A stretch of DNA of 64,000 nt from positions 1 through 64,000 of the forward strand of contig NZ_BOOH01000010.1 in NCBI RefSeq assembly GCF_016863135.1, read 5' to 3'. Shown piece after piece: positions 18,214 to 25,640 of this stretch. The stretch comes from Planobispora longispora. Its GTDB lineage: Bacteria > Actinomycetota > Actinomycetes > Streptosporangiales > Streptosporangiaceae. Position 1 is the stretch's first letter; every line of letters starts with the position of its first letter. The notes beneath the pieces were generated by a model. That model was not told the origin of the DNA and made no database searches. It saw only the letters and a program-made list of their open reading frames with translations. The translations under genes were made by a program, and so were the position numbers.

Positions 18214-20099
18214 TGGTGACGGGGAGACCCCCAAGGACCGTGGCCGCCGCGCTCGCGCTGGCGGTGACGGTTCCCATGTTGTCGGCCTGCTTCGCTGAGC
18301 CCTCACCTCACGAGGCGGTCCGTGACTTCCTCGTGGGCTGGCAGACCGGCGACTACGCCACGGCCGCCCGACGCACGGACGGCGACGAGCAGCAGGTGCG
18401 CCGGGCGCTGGAGGACGCCAAGATCCAGCTGGACGCGGCCTCGTTCCGGTTCGCCCTCAAGGGGGTCCGGAGCGTGGGAGAGCGGGTCGAGGCCGACTTC
18501 GCCGCCGAGGTCGACCTGGGGGAGAACAACCCCCTGTGGGAGTACGACGGCAAGCTCCCCCTCCATCTGGTGAACGGGAGCTGGAAGGTGCGCTGGTCGC
18601 CCAGCGTGCTCCACCCCCAGCTGCGCGACGGGCAGCGCTTCGCGGTGAAGATCGACCCTGAGGGCCGCCTCCCGATCGTGGACCGTGCCCGCGACCCGTT
18701 GCAGGAGCTCGCCGACCTGCACGTGGCCAGCGTCATCCCGGCCAAGCTGAAGGACCCGGTCGCGGTCTGCGAGCAGCTGGCCAAGGTGACCGGCTTCCCC
18801 AAGGACCGGCTGCTGAGCCGGATCCTGTCGGCCAGCCCCAAGTTCGCGGTGCCGCTGGTCACCTTCGGCCGCGCCCGGTTCGCCCGGCTCCGCCAGCAGC
18901 TGGAGGCGATCGAGGGCATCCAGTTCTCGATCCGGCCGGAGGCGGTCGCACCCGCCTCGCCCACCCAGATCGTCGGCACCGTCACCGCCGTCACGCCGGA
19001 GACCGAGCAGCAGCTCGGCGGGCCGCAGCGGGCCGGCAACACCGTCGGCCGGGACGGACTGCAGAAGGCCTACCAGGAGCACCTGACCGGCACGACCGAG
19101 ACCAGCGTGATCACTGTGGACCTCAAGACGCTGGATGAGGTGGAGGAGCTCGCCAAGTGGCGGCCGGGCCGTACCGCGGCCCCGGTGCACACCACGCTCG
19201 ACCGGCACACGCAGCAGGCCGCCGACGCCGCGCTGGCCGGGGGCGCGCGGGGCATGATCGTCGCGGTCCAGGGGTCGACCGGAGAGGTCTGGGCGGTCAG
19301 CGCGACCAAGGAGTACCACCAGGAGAAGGACGCGCTCGCCGGGAAGTTCCCCGCCGGGACCACCTTCTCGATCGTGGCGGTCGAGGGGCTGCTCAAGGCG
19401 CAGGTGGACCTCGGGCAGAAGCTCGCCTGCCCGCCGGACCGCACCGTCGGCGGGGTCCGGTTCCACCAGGCGGGCGCGCCCGCCGGGAGCCAGCCGACGC
19501 TCCAGGGCAGCTTCGCCAACGCCTGTGTGACCGCCCTGGCCTCGCTCGCCCGCCGGATCGACCCGGCCGCGCTGCGTGACAGCGCCGCCGCGTTCGGCAT
19601 CGGGTCGTCCTGGACGCTGCCGCTGAAGTCCTTCAGCGGCTCGATGGACCCGCTGAAGAACGACGCCGCCACCGCCCGGGCCATCGCCGGACAGAACGTC
19701 ATGGTCAGCCCGCTGTCCATGGCGCTGGTCGCCGGGGCGGCCGCCTCCGGCACCTGGCACCCGCCGCTCCTGGTCCTCGAACCCAAGTCTCCCGACCTGT
19801 CGGCCGAGGCCGAGCAGGCCAAGCCGGTCTCCCCGGTCAAGCTCGACGACAGGACGGTCGACACCCTGCGCACTCTCATGCGCGCCGCGGTGACCTCCGG
19901 CTCCGCCCGCACCGCCACGGCTCCGGGCGATCCGGTGCACGGCGTCACGGCTGCGGCGTCGCGGGGCGGCAAGCCGCTGGCCTGGTTCGTGGGCTGGCAG
20001 GGGGACATCGCGGTGGCCGTGCTGGTGGAGAGCACCGACTCCACGGCCGGGGCGACCGTCGCGGGACAGTTCTTCCGGAACCTGCGCCAGGGCATGTGA
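18213..20099 (+). CDS. Lipoprotein with degenerate penicillin-binding protein fold (pseudo-PBP)
   Basis: The 628-residue product starts at a GTG overlapping the smpB stop and has a lipobox ending LSAC (Cys26). Its layout is that of a class B PBP of the MecA/PBP2a type: NTF2-like domain (about 33-150), dimerisation region (about 160-330) and transpeptidase-like domain (about 335-625). The catalytic motifs are broken. Where active PBPs have SxxK there is TTFS (residues 383-386, in FPAGTTFSIVAVEG). The second motif region reads SFANAC and the KTG triad reads RTATA. Loss of both the Ser nucleophile and the Lys makes transpeptidase or beta-lactam acylation activity unlikely. I infer a scaffold or regulatory role at the envelope. 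No frameshift or stop is present, so the gene looks maintained. Confidence 0.85.
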   Translation: MVTGRPPRTVAAALALAVTVPMLSACFAEPSPHEAVRDFLVGWQTGDYATAARRTDGDEQQVRRALEDAKIQLDAASFRFALKGVRSVGERVEADFAAEVDLGENNPLWEYDGKLPLHLVNGSWKVRWSPSVLHPQLRDGQRFAVKIDPEGRLPIVDRARDPLQELADLHVASVIPAKLKDPVAVCEQLAKVTGFPKDRLLSRILSASPKFAVPLVTFGRARFARLRQQLEAIEGIQFSIRPEAVAPASPTQIVGTVTAVTPETEQQLGGPQRAGNTVGRDGLQKAYQEHLTGTTETSVITVDLKTLDEVEELAKWRPGRTAAPVHTTLDRHTQQAADAALAGGARGMIVAVQGSTGEVWAVSATKEYHQEKDALAGKFPAGTTFSIVAVEGLLKAQVDLGQKLACPPDRTVGGVRFHQAGAPAGSQPTLQGSFANACVTALASLARRIDPAALRDSAAAFGIGSSWTLPLKSFSGSMDPLKNDAATARAIAGQNVMVSPLSMALVAGAAASGTWHPPLLVLEPKSPDLSAEAEQAKPVSPVKLDDRTVDTLRTLMRAAVTSGSARTATAPGDPVHGVTAAASRGGKPLAWFVGWQGDIAVAVLVESTDSTAGATVAGQFFRNLRQGM

Positions 20100-20127
20100 C
20101 GCGGCCGGAACCGGCCCGCACGCGCGG

Positions 20128-20186
20128 TGCGGAAGGGCTCGGCGCGTGATGCGGAAGGGTTCGGCATGCGGTGCGGAAGGGCTCGG
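20128..20186. repeat. Three copies of a 22-bp-period repeat
   Basis: TGCGGAAGGGCTCGG occurs at 20128-20142 and 20172-20186, with a one-base variant (GGGTTCGG) at 20150-20164. The spacing is exactly 22 bp. It lies just after the pseudo-PBP gene. Confidence 0.8.
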
Positions 20187-20460
20187 CGTGCGGCCGGACG
20201 GTGACGGCGGACGCCCGGATGTCACTCTGTGAAAAATTCTCATGACAGCGAGCAACCATCGGGCCCCTCGTCGGCGTCTTTCCAGGTGACTGAGCACCGC
20301 TCGGGGGGTTGCGGACTCAGTCGCCGTGATGAGATCAGGGCTTCATCTCGGGGGAGGCCCTGCCGTCCGGACCGGCTCGACCCTGCCGGTCGGCCCCGGG
20401 GGCGCGTGCGACACGCCGCGCCTCCGGGGCTTTGCCGTTTCCCGGCCCGGCGACGTGCCC

Positions 20461-20548
20461 CGGCGGGCGTGCCTCGATGGGCGCGCCGGTGACCCCGGTC
20501 CGGCGGGCGTGCCCCGGTGGGCGCGCGGGTGATCCCGGTCCGGCGGGT
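20461..20548. repeat. 40-bp tandem repeat upstream of ssrA
   Basis: Two adjacent 40-bp copies (20461-20500 and 20501-20540), each opening CGGCGGGCGTGCC and differing at a few positions, are followed by a partial third copy from 20541. The region is non-coding. Confidence 0.85.
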
Positions 20549-20767
20549 ACGGCGTCCGCGCCGGGAATGGAGCCGGGCGCCGGGGTGTTGTACGAGGTGC
20601 CCCGGAGCGGTGTGTCCGGGGCGGACACGCCGGTGGGCGCGTCCCGGAGGGCCGGAAGTCTCATCTTCGGCGACGCCCGGTGGGAATCGGGTTGGCGTCG
20701 ACGGTGTTGTAACCGGTATCTTCGGATCGCCCGGTCCCTTCGGGGAGCGGTGTTGACAACTCAACAG

Positions 20768-21151
20768 GGGGGTGACTGGTTTCGACTTTGGCTTTGCAAG
20801 TCAGGTGAAGCGGGTCGAGGACTGCGGACATAACCTCGTTAATCCTGTGACCGCGACCAATAAGTGCCAATAAGACGCACTCCGAGGTTAGCCAGGGTTC
20901 CCTGGCCCTCGCCGCCTAAGCAGCGAGAAACCTCTGTCGGCCCGGGAGCGCCTCCGGCCCGAAGCTGACATCGCTAGGAGGCTCAACCGCGAGACCCGGC
21001 CACGGGGTCGAGCGGGAAATCTAACAGTGGCTGAGCCCGTCGGCGTCTTGCCTGTGTGATCGCCGGGGCTGAGAAAAGCAGAGCAGGCTGCACCCGGAGA
21101 AGCCCTGTCTTGGAGTTGAAGGACGCGGGTTCGATTCCCGCCACCTCCACC
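20768..21151 (+). ncRNA. ssrA: Transfer-messenger RNA (tmRNA)
   Basis: The 5' end GGGGGTG pairs with CACCTCC at 21142-21148 (one G-U) to form the acceptor stem. It is followed by GACTGGTTTCGAC, the tmRNA D-loop/early signature. The 3' T-arm is GCGGGTTCGATTCCCGC, and CCA is not fully encoded (ACC then C). The tag reading frame starts at the resume codon GCC at 20866 and encodes ANKTHSEVSQGSLALAA, ending with TAA at 20917-20919. The LALAA end is the expected ClpXP/proteasome-adaptor degron. Working with SmpB, it rescues ribosomes stalled on broken mRNAs and tags the product for proteolysis. Confidence 0.95.
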
Positions 21152-21215
21152 CGACTCGCGTTACTCGAACACCGCTCGTCCAGAGCGGTGGCGAGGGGCG
21201 CGGACCCCCTGTAAG

Positions 21216-21241
21216 CGGCGGTGCCTGTCAAGGCACCGCCG
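21216..21241 (+). terminator. Terminator after tmRNA
   Basis: A perfect 10-bp stem CGGCGGTGCC/GGCACCGCCG with loop TGTCAA is followed by TTGTCGTTT, a classical intrinsic terminator 65 bp after the tmRNA 3' end. Confidence 0.9.
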
Positions 21242-21450
21242 TTGTCGTTTACGGCCCTGTGCGCGTGGAGCGGCGCTGCGACGGGCTCCGCGCGCTCCGA
21301 ACCGCTCATGGGCACTCCGTCCGGGGGTCCCGCAGCCTCCGCGATCCGCGCCCGGGAGGCGCCGGCCTTCTCGGGAGAGGGCTGGTCAAATGCCGGTTGT
21401 GTCCGAAATTCGCGGGTTTTTATGTGGTCAAGGCTGATTTACTGATCCAT

Positions 21451-22287
21451 ATGACGACTCTTCGGGACAAAGCAGTTCTTTTCGATTCGCTGCACCGGGG
21501 TGAGGAGGCGCTGCTCCTCGCCAACGCCTGGGACGTCGCCAGCGCGCGGCTGATCGAGGAGGCGGGCGCGAAGGCGATCGCCACGACCAGCGCCGGTGTC
21601 GCCTGGAGCCTCGGCTCGCCCGACGGGGACCGGCTGGACCGGGACCGGGCGCTCGATCTCGTCGCCCGGATCGCCGCCGCCGTGGACGTGCCCGTCACCG
21701 CCGACATCGAGAGCGGCTTCGGCGACACCCCCGAAGGGGTCGCCGAGACCGTCCGGGGAGTGCTGGAGGCGGGCGCCGTGGGAGTGAACATCGAGGACAC
21801 CCTCCGCGGTGAGGAACTGTCGCTGCGGCCGGTCGAGGAGCAGACGGCCCGGATCGCCGCCGCCCGCCGGGCCGCCGACGCGATGGGGATCCCGCTCTAC
21901 CTCAACGCCCGGGTGGACGTCTACCTCAGCAGGATCGGCGACCCCGGCACCCGGCTCCAGACGACCCTGGACCGCGCCGCCGCCTACCTCGGGGCCGGGG
22001 CCGACGGCGTCTTCGTCCCCGGCGTCACCGACCCGGCGACGGTGTCGTCCCTGGCCAAGGGGATCGGCGCGCCGCTGAACGTGCTGGCGGGGCCGGGAGC
22101 CCCGGCCGTGGGCGAGCTGGCGGCGCTGGGCGCGGCCCGGATCAGCGTGGGCGCCTCCATCGCCGTGGCCGCCTACGCCGTCGCCCGGCGGGCGGCCCGT
22201 GAGCTGTTCGGCACGGGCACCTACGAGGCCCTGGCCGGGGACCTCGGGTTCATGGAGATCAACGCTCTCCTGAGAAACCGGGCCTGA
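21451..22287 (+). CDS. Isocitrate lyase/PEP mutase family enzyme
   Basis: The 278-residue protein has the ICL/PEPM beta-barrel signatures LLLANAWDVASARLIEEAGA, TTSAGVAWSLG, TADIESGFGDTPE and VGVNIEDT; the acidic residues in the latter two bind Mg2+. This subfamily includes carboligating and C-C-cleaving enzymes such as 2-methylisocitrate lyase-like and oxaloacetate hydrolase-like proteins. The substrate cannot be set from sequence, and the KKCGH-type ICL motif is absent, so it is not a true isocitrate lyase. The ATG at 21451 lacks a clear ribosome-binding site. An upstream in-frame extension overlaps the tmRNA terminator region and is rejected. It is monocistronic, with a hairpin at 22314. 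Confidence 0.88.
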   Translation: MTTLRDKAVLFDSLHRGEEALLLANAWDVASARLIEEAGAKAIATTSAGVAWSLGSPDGDRLDRDRALDLVARIAAAVDVPVTADIESGFGDTPEGVAETVRGVLEAGAVGVNIEDTLRGEELSLRPVEEQTARIAAARRAADAMGIPLYLNARVDVYLSRIGDPGTRLQTTLDRAAAYLGAGADGVFVPGVTDPATVSSLAKGIGAPLNVLAGPGAPAVGELAALGAARISVGASIAVAAYAVARRAARELFGTGTYEALAGDLGFMEINALLRNRA

Positions 22288-22313
22288 GACCGTTCCCTGA
22301 GATCGTCGTTCCC

Positions 22314-22339
22314 GGCGGCCGCTCTCCTGGGAGGCCGCC
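22314..22339 (+). terminator. Hairpin after ICL/PEPM gene
   Basis: A perfect GGCGGCC/GGCCGCC stem around a 12-base loop lies 27 bp after the stop codon. Confidence 0.55.
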
Positions 22340-22443
22340 CTCCGGGTGAGTCGCCGTTCCGGGCGCGTCGCGGTGGGCGGGGCGGGCCCGGGCCGGAGGC
22401 GGCGAGGACGTCAGCGGATGGTGCGAGGCTCGTCAGCGGTCTC

Positions 22444-22470
22444 CCCGAAGCTCTGGTTGTCGGCTTCGGG
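22444..22470 (+). promoter_or_regulatory. Hairpin abutting the ribosome-binding site of the C45 gene
   Basis: CCCGAAGC and GCTTCGGG form an 8-bp stem with an 11-base loop. The 3' arm runs directly into GGGAGGGAG, the ribosome-binding site of the gene starting at 22483. The fold could modulate access to it. This is inference from sequence only. Confidence 0.45.
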
Positions 22471-22482
22471 AGGGAGAACGAG

Positions 22483-23616
22483 ATGACGAGCGTCATCGCC
22501 GGTGGTCCGGACGATTTCATGACGGTGCGCTATCTGACGGTGCGCGGCAGCCAGCGGGAGATCGGCCGTGCGCTGGCCGAGGAGGCGCGGGCGGTCTCGC
22601 GGTGGGCGCCGCAGCCCGCCGACCCGGCGGTGAACGCCGGGCGGATGGCCTGGTTCGCGAAGAACTGGCCGCAGCATCATGAGCGGCTGCTCGGTGTGGC
22701 CGAGGTGTTCGGGGTGGATGCGGTGACCTCGTACGTGGAGGGCCTGCCCGGGCTGCCCGGCGGGTCCGGGTGCTCGGTCGTGTGGTCCCCGGCCTCGACG
22801 GGGCCCGACGGCCGTACCCGGATCGGCCGCAACTACGACTTCTTCACCATGGGCGTGACCCAGCTCATCCAGTCGATCACCGGAGGCTCGCCGGAACCCT
22901 CGGATGAACCCCCGATGGCCTCGCAGCCCTACGTGATCGCGACGATCCCGGACGACGGCATGGCCTCCACCGTGATCACCATGAACGAGCTGGACGGCTG
23001 CATGGAGGGGATCAACGCGGCCGGCCTCACCGTGGCCCTGCTGATCGCCGACGCCGAGGCCACCGTCGCCGGCCCGGCCATGTCCGCGCCGCAGGCCGGG
23101 GTGAACGAGGTCCAGCTTCCCCGGTTCGTCCTCGACACCTGCGAGGACGTCGAACAGGCCAAGAAGGCCCTGCTCGAGGCGGAGCAGTACGTCACCGGCG
23201 TCGCCTGCCACTACCTGATCGCCGACGGCTCCGGGCGGGCGTTCGTCTGGGAGCGGGGAGACGACGGCTCCCGGCACGTCATCGAGCCCGGGAAAGGAGC
23301 GATGTGCGTGACCAACTACCCTCTCCACCGCCACCCCGACGTCTCCGACCTGCCGGAGGACAACGAGCACTCCTTCCGGACGTACGAGCGGTCCCGGACG
23401 CTGGCGGACCTGACCGGGGACGGCCTGTCCGGGACGGAGCTCCGCGGCGCCCTGGACGCGGTCGCGTTCACCGAGGGGGAGGAGCCGTGGCGGACCCTCT
23501 GGCGGAGCGTCTTCGAACCGGAGGAGCGGACGATGACGACGCGGTTCTACCTCGGGGAGGACGCGGAGGGCGGCCCCCGCTACAGCGAGGAGATCGTCTT
23601 CGGCTCCGGCCGCTGA
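22483..23616 (+). CDS. C45-family autoproteolytic acyltransferase/hydrolase
   Basis: The 377-residue protein resembles acyl-CoA:6-aminopenicillanate acyltransferase/C45 peptidases of the Ntn-hydrolase fold. SGCSVVW places Cys97 as the candidate N-terminal nucleophile exposed by self-cleavage, and RTRIGRNYDFF is the usual following strand. DGCMEGINAAGLTVALL and CVTNYPLH are other family blocks. Members hydrolyse or transfer acyl groups on amides; the substrate here is unknown. No signal peptide is seen, so it is probably cytoplasmic. The ATG at 22483 has GGGAGGGAG about 8 bases upstream. It is convergent with the aquaporin gene. Confidence 0.85.
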   Translation: MTSVIAGGPDDFMTVRYLTVRGSQREIGRALAEEARAVSRWAPQPADPAVNAGRMAWFAKNWPQHHERLLGVAEVFGVDAVTSYVEGLPGLPGGSGCSVVWSPASTGPDGRTRIGRNYDFFTMGVTQLIQSITGGSPEPSDEPPMASQPYVIATIPDDGMASTVITMNELDGCMEGINAAGLTVALLIADAEATVAGPAMSAPQAGVNEVQLPRFVLDTCEDVEQAKKALLEAEQYVTGVACHYLIADGSGRAFVWERGDDGSRHVIEPGKGAMCVTNYPLHRHPDVSDLPEDNEHSFRTYERSRTLADLTGDGLSGTELRGALDAVAFTEGEEPWRTLWRSVFEPEERTMTTRFYLGEDAEGGPRYSEEIVFGSGR

Positions 23617-23635
23617 CGGCCCTCGCGGCCACCGG

Positions 23636-23653
23636 GTCCCCGGGCCGGGGGAC
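23636..23653. terminator. Hairpin between convergent C45 and aquaporin genes
   Basis: GTCCCC/GGGGAC with loop GGGCCG sits 20 bp after one stop and 32 bp from the other. Confidence 0.5.
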
Positions 23654-23684
23654 GCCCTCGGGGCTCAGGAGGCGTTCCCGCAGC

Positions 23685-24371
23685 TCAGGGAGCGTTCTCC
23701 CCGGCGGCGGACGAGCGGTGGAGCCGGGTCGCGATGACGGTCGCGAGGATGCCGCCGACCAGCGGGGCGGCGATGAACAACCAGAGCTGACCGAGGCGTT
23801 CCCCGCCCGCGAAGAGGGCGGGGCCGATGGAGCGGGCGGGATTGGCCGAGGCGCCGGTGAGCGGGATGCCCGCGAGGTGGACCGCCGCCAGCGTCAGGCC
23901 GACCGCCGCCGCGGCGGACGGTTCCCGCAGGGCGATGCGGTCGGTCACCAGCAGGTAGGTCAGGACGAGCACCGTGGTGAGCAGCGTCTCCAGCAGGAAC
24001 GCGCCGACGCCGTTCACGGCCGCGCCGAAACCGTTGGCGCCCAGCGCCTTCGTCCGGTCGGTGATCTCCCCGGCGCTCACCGTCAGTTCGAGCACGGCGG
24101 CCCCCGCCACGCCGCCGAGGACCTGGGCGGCGATGTAGCGCCCGGCCTCCGCCGGGAGCAGCCGCCCGGCCAGCAGCATGCCGAGGGTCACCGCGGGGTT
24201 GACGTGGCAGCCGGAGACCGGCCCGAGGCTGTGGGCCAGGGCGAGCAGCACCAGGCCGAAGGCCAGGGCCACCCCGACGGCCCCGATCTTGTCGATGCCG
24301 AACACGGCGCTGCCGACGCCGAAGTAGACCAGGATGGACGTGCCGGCGAACTCGGCCGCGTATCGCTTCAT
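23685..24371 (-). CDS. MIP-family aquaporin (AqpZ-like)
   Basis: The 228-residue membrane protein has six hydrophobic segments and both NPA boxes: CHVNPAVTLG in the first half and SANPARSIGP in the second. The MKRYAAEFAGTSILVYFGVGSA start is typical of AqpZ. The ar/R-filter Arg follows the second NPA. Short loops and the small-residue context favour a water channel rather than a glycerol facilitator. It moves water passively across the cytoplasmic membrane. The ATG at 24371 has only a weak ribosome-binding site. It is transcribed in the same direction as the downstream-lying protease gene but is separated from it by a strong palindrome. Confidence 0.93.
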   Translation of the reverse strand: MKRYAAEFAGTSILVYFGVGSAVFGIDKIGAVGVALAFGLVLLALAHSLGPVSGCHVNPAVTLGMLLAGRLLPAEAGRYIAAQVLGGVAGAAVLELTVSAGEITDRTKALGANGFGAAVNGVGAFLLETLLTTVLVLTYLLVTDRIALREPSAAAAVGLTLAAVHLAGIPLTGASANPARSIGPALFAGGERLGQLWLFIAAPLVGGILATVIATRLHRSSAAGENAP

Positions 24372-24420
24372 TGGGTCACCGCTCGTGAGACGGAATGATC
24401 GGTCGCGGGGGTTCGCTCCG

Positions 24421-24454
24421 GAAGGGCTGCGGGTCGGGAAGGGCTGCGGGTCGG
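24421..24454. repeat. 17-bp perfect tandem duplication
   Basis: GAAGGGCTGCGGGTCGG occurs twice head-to-tail (24421-24437 and 24438-24454), upstream of the aquaporin start in the intergenic region. Confidence 0.8.
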
Positions 24455-24473
24455 GTGGGAGGTCTGTCCGGGG

Positions 24474-24501
24474 CGGGTGTACGGCCCGGGCCGTACACCC
24501 G
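24474..24501. terminator. 28-bp perfect palindrome after the HtrA-like gene
   Basis: The arm CGGGTGTACGGCCC is followed at once by its exact complement. It lies 20 bp past the stop of the minus-strand protease gene and upstream of aquaporin. As RNA it makes a strong hairpin, so terminator is the simplest reading. As DNA the unspaced palindrome could also bind a dimeric protein. Confidence 0.65.
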
Positions 24502-24521
24502 CGGTCCGCGGGAGCCCGGCG

Positions 24522-25622
24522 TCACCCGGACGGGCTGGTGGGAAGCTCCCCCAGCCGGACGGTGACGGCGCCGGTGGAACCGTCCAGGCGCAGGAGCTCC
24601 ACCTGGGCCTGATCGCCGGGACGGAGGGTGGCGAGCACCTCGGACAGGGCCTGTGTGCTGGGGGTCTCGGTCCCGTTGACCGAGACGATGATGTCGCCCG
24701 GCTCGATGCCCGCCCGCGCGGCCCCGCCGCCCTCGCTCACCTCCACGATGCCGACGCCCGCGGGGCTGCCGTCGGCGCCGATCACCGTCCGCACCGAGAC
24801 GCCCAGGGCGGCCCTGCGGGTGTTGGTGACCTTGCCGCCCTTGACGATCTGGGCGGCGATGTCGGTGGCGGTGTTGGACGGGATCGCGAAGCCGATGCCC
24901 GGGGCGGCGCCGCCGCCCAGCTCGGGGATCGTCGCGGCGAGGGTCGGGATGCCGATGACCTCGCCCGCGAGGTTGACCAGCGCACCGCCGCTGTTGCCCG
25001 GGTTGATCGCGGCGGAGGTCTGGATGGCGCCGGTGATGGTGGCGCCGGGGGAGCCGGCCTCCTCCGCGGGTTCGGTCACCGTACGGCCCAGCGCCGAGAC
25101 GATCCCGTCGGTCACGCTGCTGCCCAGGCCGAGCGGGTTGCCCATGGCCAGCACGATCTGGCCGACCCGCAGCCTGCCCGAGTCGCCGAACTTCGCGGGC
25201 CTGAGGCCGGCCGGGTCGTCCACCTTGATCACGGCCAGGTCGCCGATCGGGAAGGACTCGACCAGGCTCGCCCGGCGGGGGGCTCCCCCGGTGGCCAGGG
25301 TGACCTGGAACTCCGTGGCCCGCCCGACCACGTGGGCGTTGGTGATGATGTGCCCGGAGGCGTCGTAGATGACGCCCGAGCCGAGACCGGTCCTGGTGTT
25401 GATCTGCACGATGGACGGCAGGACGTTGGAGATGACTCTCTCGTAGGCGGCCTCCAGGGCGGTCGGCTCCATGGCCGACTCGTTCCCCGGGGACGGAGTC
25501 GTGGCGGCGCCGGACGGGGCGGCCGTGGGGGACGCCTCCGTGCTCACCGCGCCCGGGGTGCAGCCCGCGAGCGCGATGACGACGGCGGCGAACAGCGTGA
25601 GAGGTACCGGTGGTCTCTCCAT
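24522..25622 (-). CDS. HtrA/DegP-like serine protease lipoprotein
   Basis: The 366-residue protein starts MERPPVPLTLFAAVVIALAG with lipobox Cys21. A Ser/Thr/Pro linker leads to a trypsin-like domain with the full triad: His97 (TNAHVVG), Asp128 (IGDLAVIK) and Ser211 (NPGNSGGALV). One PDZ domain follows (about 275-355, including GIEPGDIIVSVNGTETP). It should be anchored to the outer face of the membrane and degrade or chaperone misfolded envelope proteins. Most actinobacterial HtrA paralogues use a transmembrane anchor, so the lipid anchor is a small variation. It lies 18 bp downstream of the acyl-CoA ligase gene on the same strand and may be co-transcribed with it. Confidence 0.93.
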   Translation of the reverse strand: MERPPVPLTLFAAVVIALAGCTPGAVSTEASPTAAPSGAATTPSPGNESAMEPTALEAAYERVISNVLPSIVQINTRTGLGSGVIYDASGHIITNAHVVGRATEFQVTLATGGAPRRASLVESFPIGDLAVIKVDDPAGLRPAKFGDSGRLRVGQIVLAMGNPLGLGSSVTDGIVSALGRTVTEPAEEAGSPGATITGAIQTSAAINPGNSGGALVNLAGEVIGIPTLAATIPELGGGAAPGIGFAIPSNTATDIAAQIVKGGKVTNTRRAALGVSVRTVIGADGSPAGVGIVEVSEGGGAARAGIEPGDIIVSVNGTETPSTQALSEVLATLRPGDQAQVELLRLDGSTGAVTVRLGELPTSPSG

Positions 25623-25640
25623 GCGGGGCTATTTCCCCGC

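Larger units (their letters stand above)
20100..20767 (+). promoter_or_regulatory. Non-coding, repeat-rich region upstream of tmRNA
   Basis: No gene is supported in this 668-bp stretch. It contains a 22-bp-period repeat (20128-20186) and a 40-bp tandem repeat (20461-20548), and it must hold the ssrA promoter. A weak candidate is TATCTT at 20717-20722, about 45 bases before the mature RNA 5' end, consistent with a processed leader. TTGACA at 20753 lies too close to the RNA start to serve it as a -35. Confidence 0.5.

Noticed and set aside
20753-20758. TTGACA as the -35 box of ssrA
   Set aside because: It is only 15 bases before the mature 5' end, too close for -35 to +1 spacing, and no -10 follows at 17 bp.
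20240-20764. Open frames on both strands across the repeats upstream of ssrA
   Set aside because: They run through tandem repeats, have biased composition and lack plausible starts.
20983-21315. Open frames overlapping the tmRNA 3' half
   Set aside because: They lie over the conserved tmRNA structure and its terminator.
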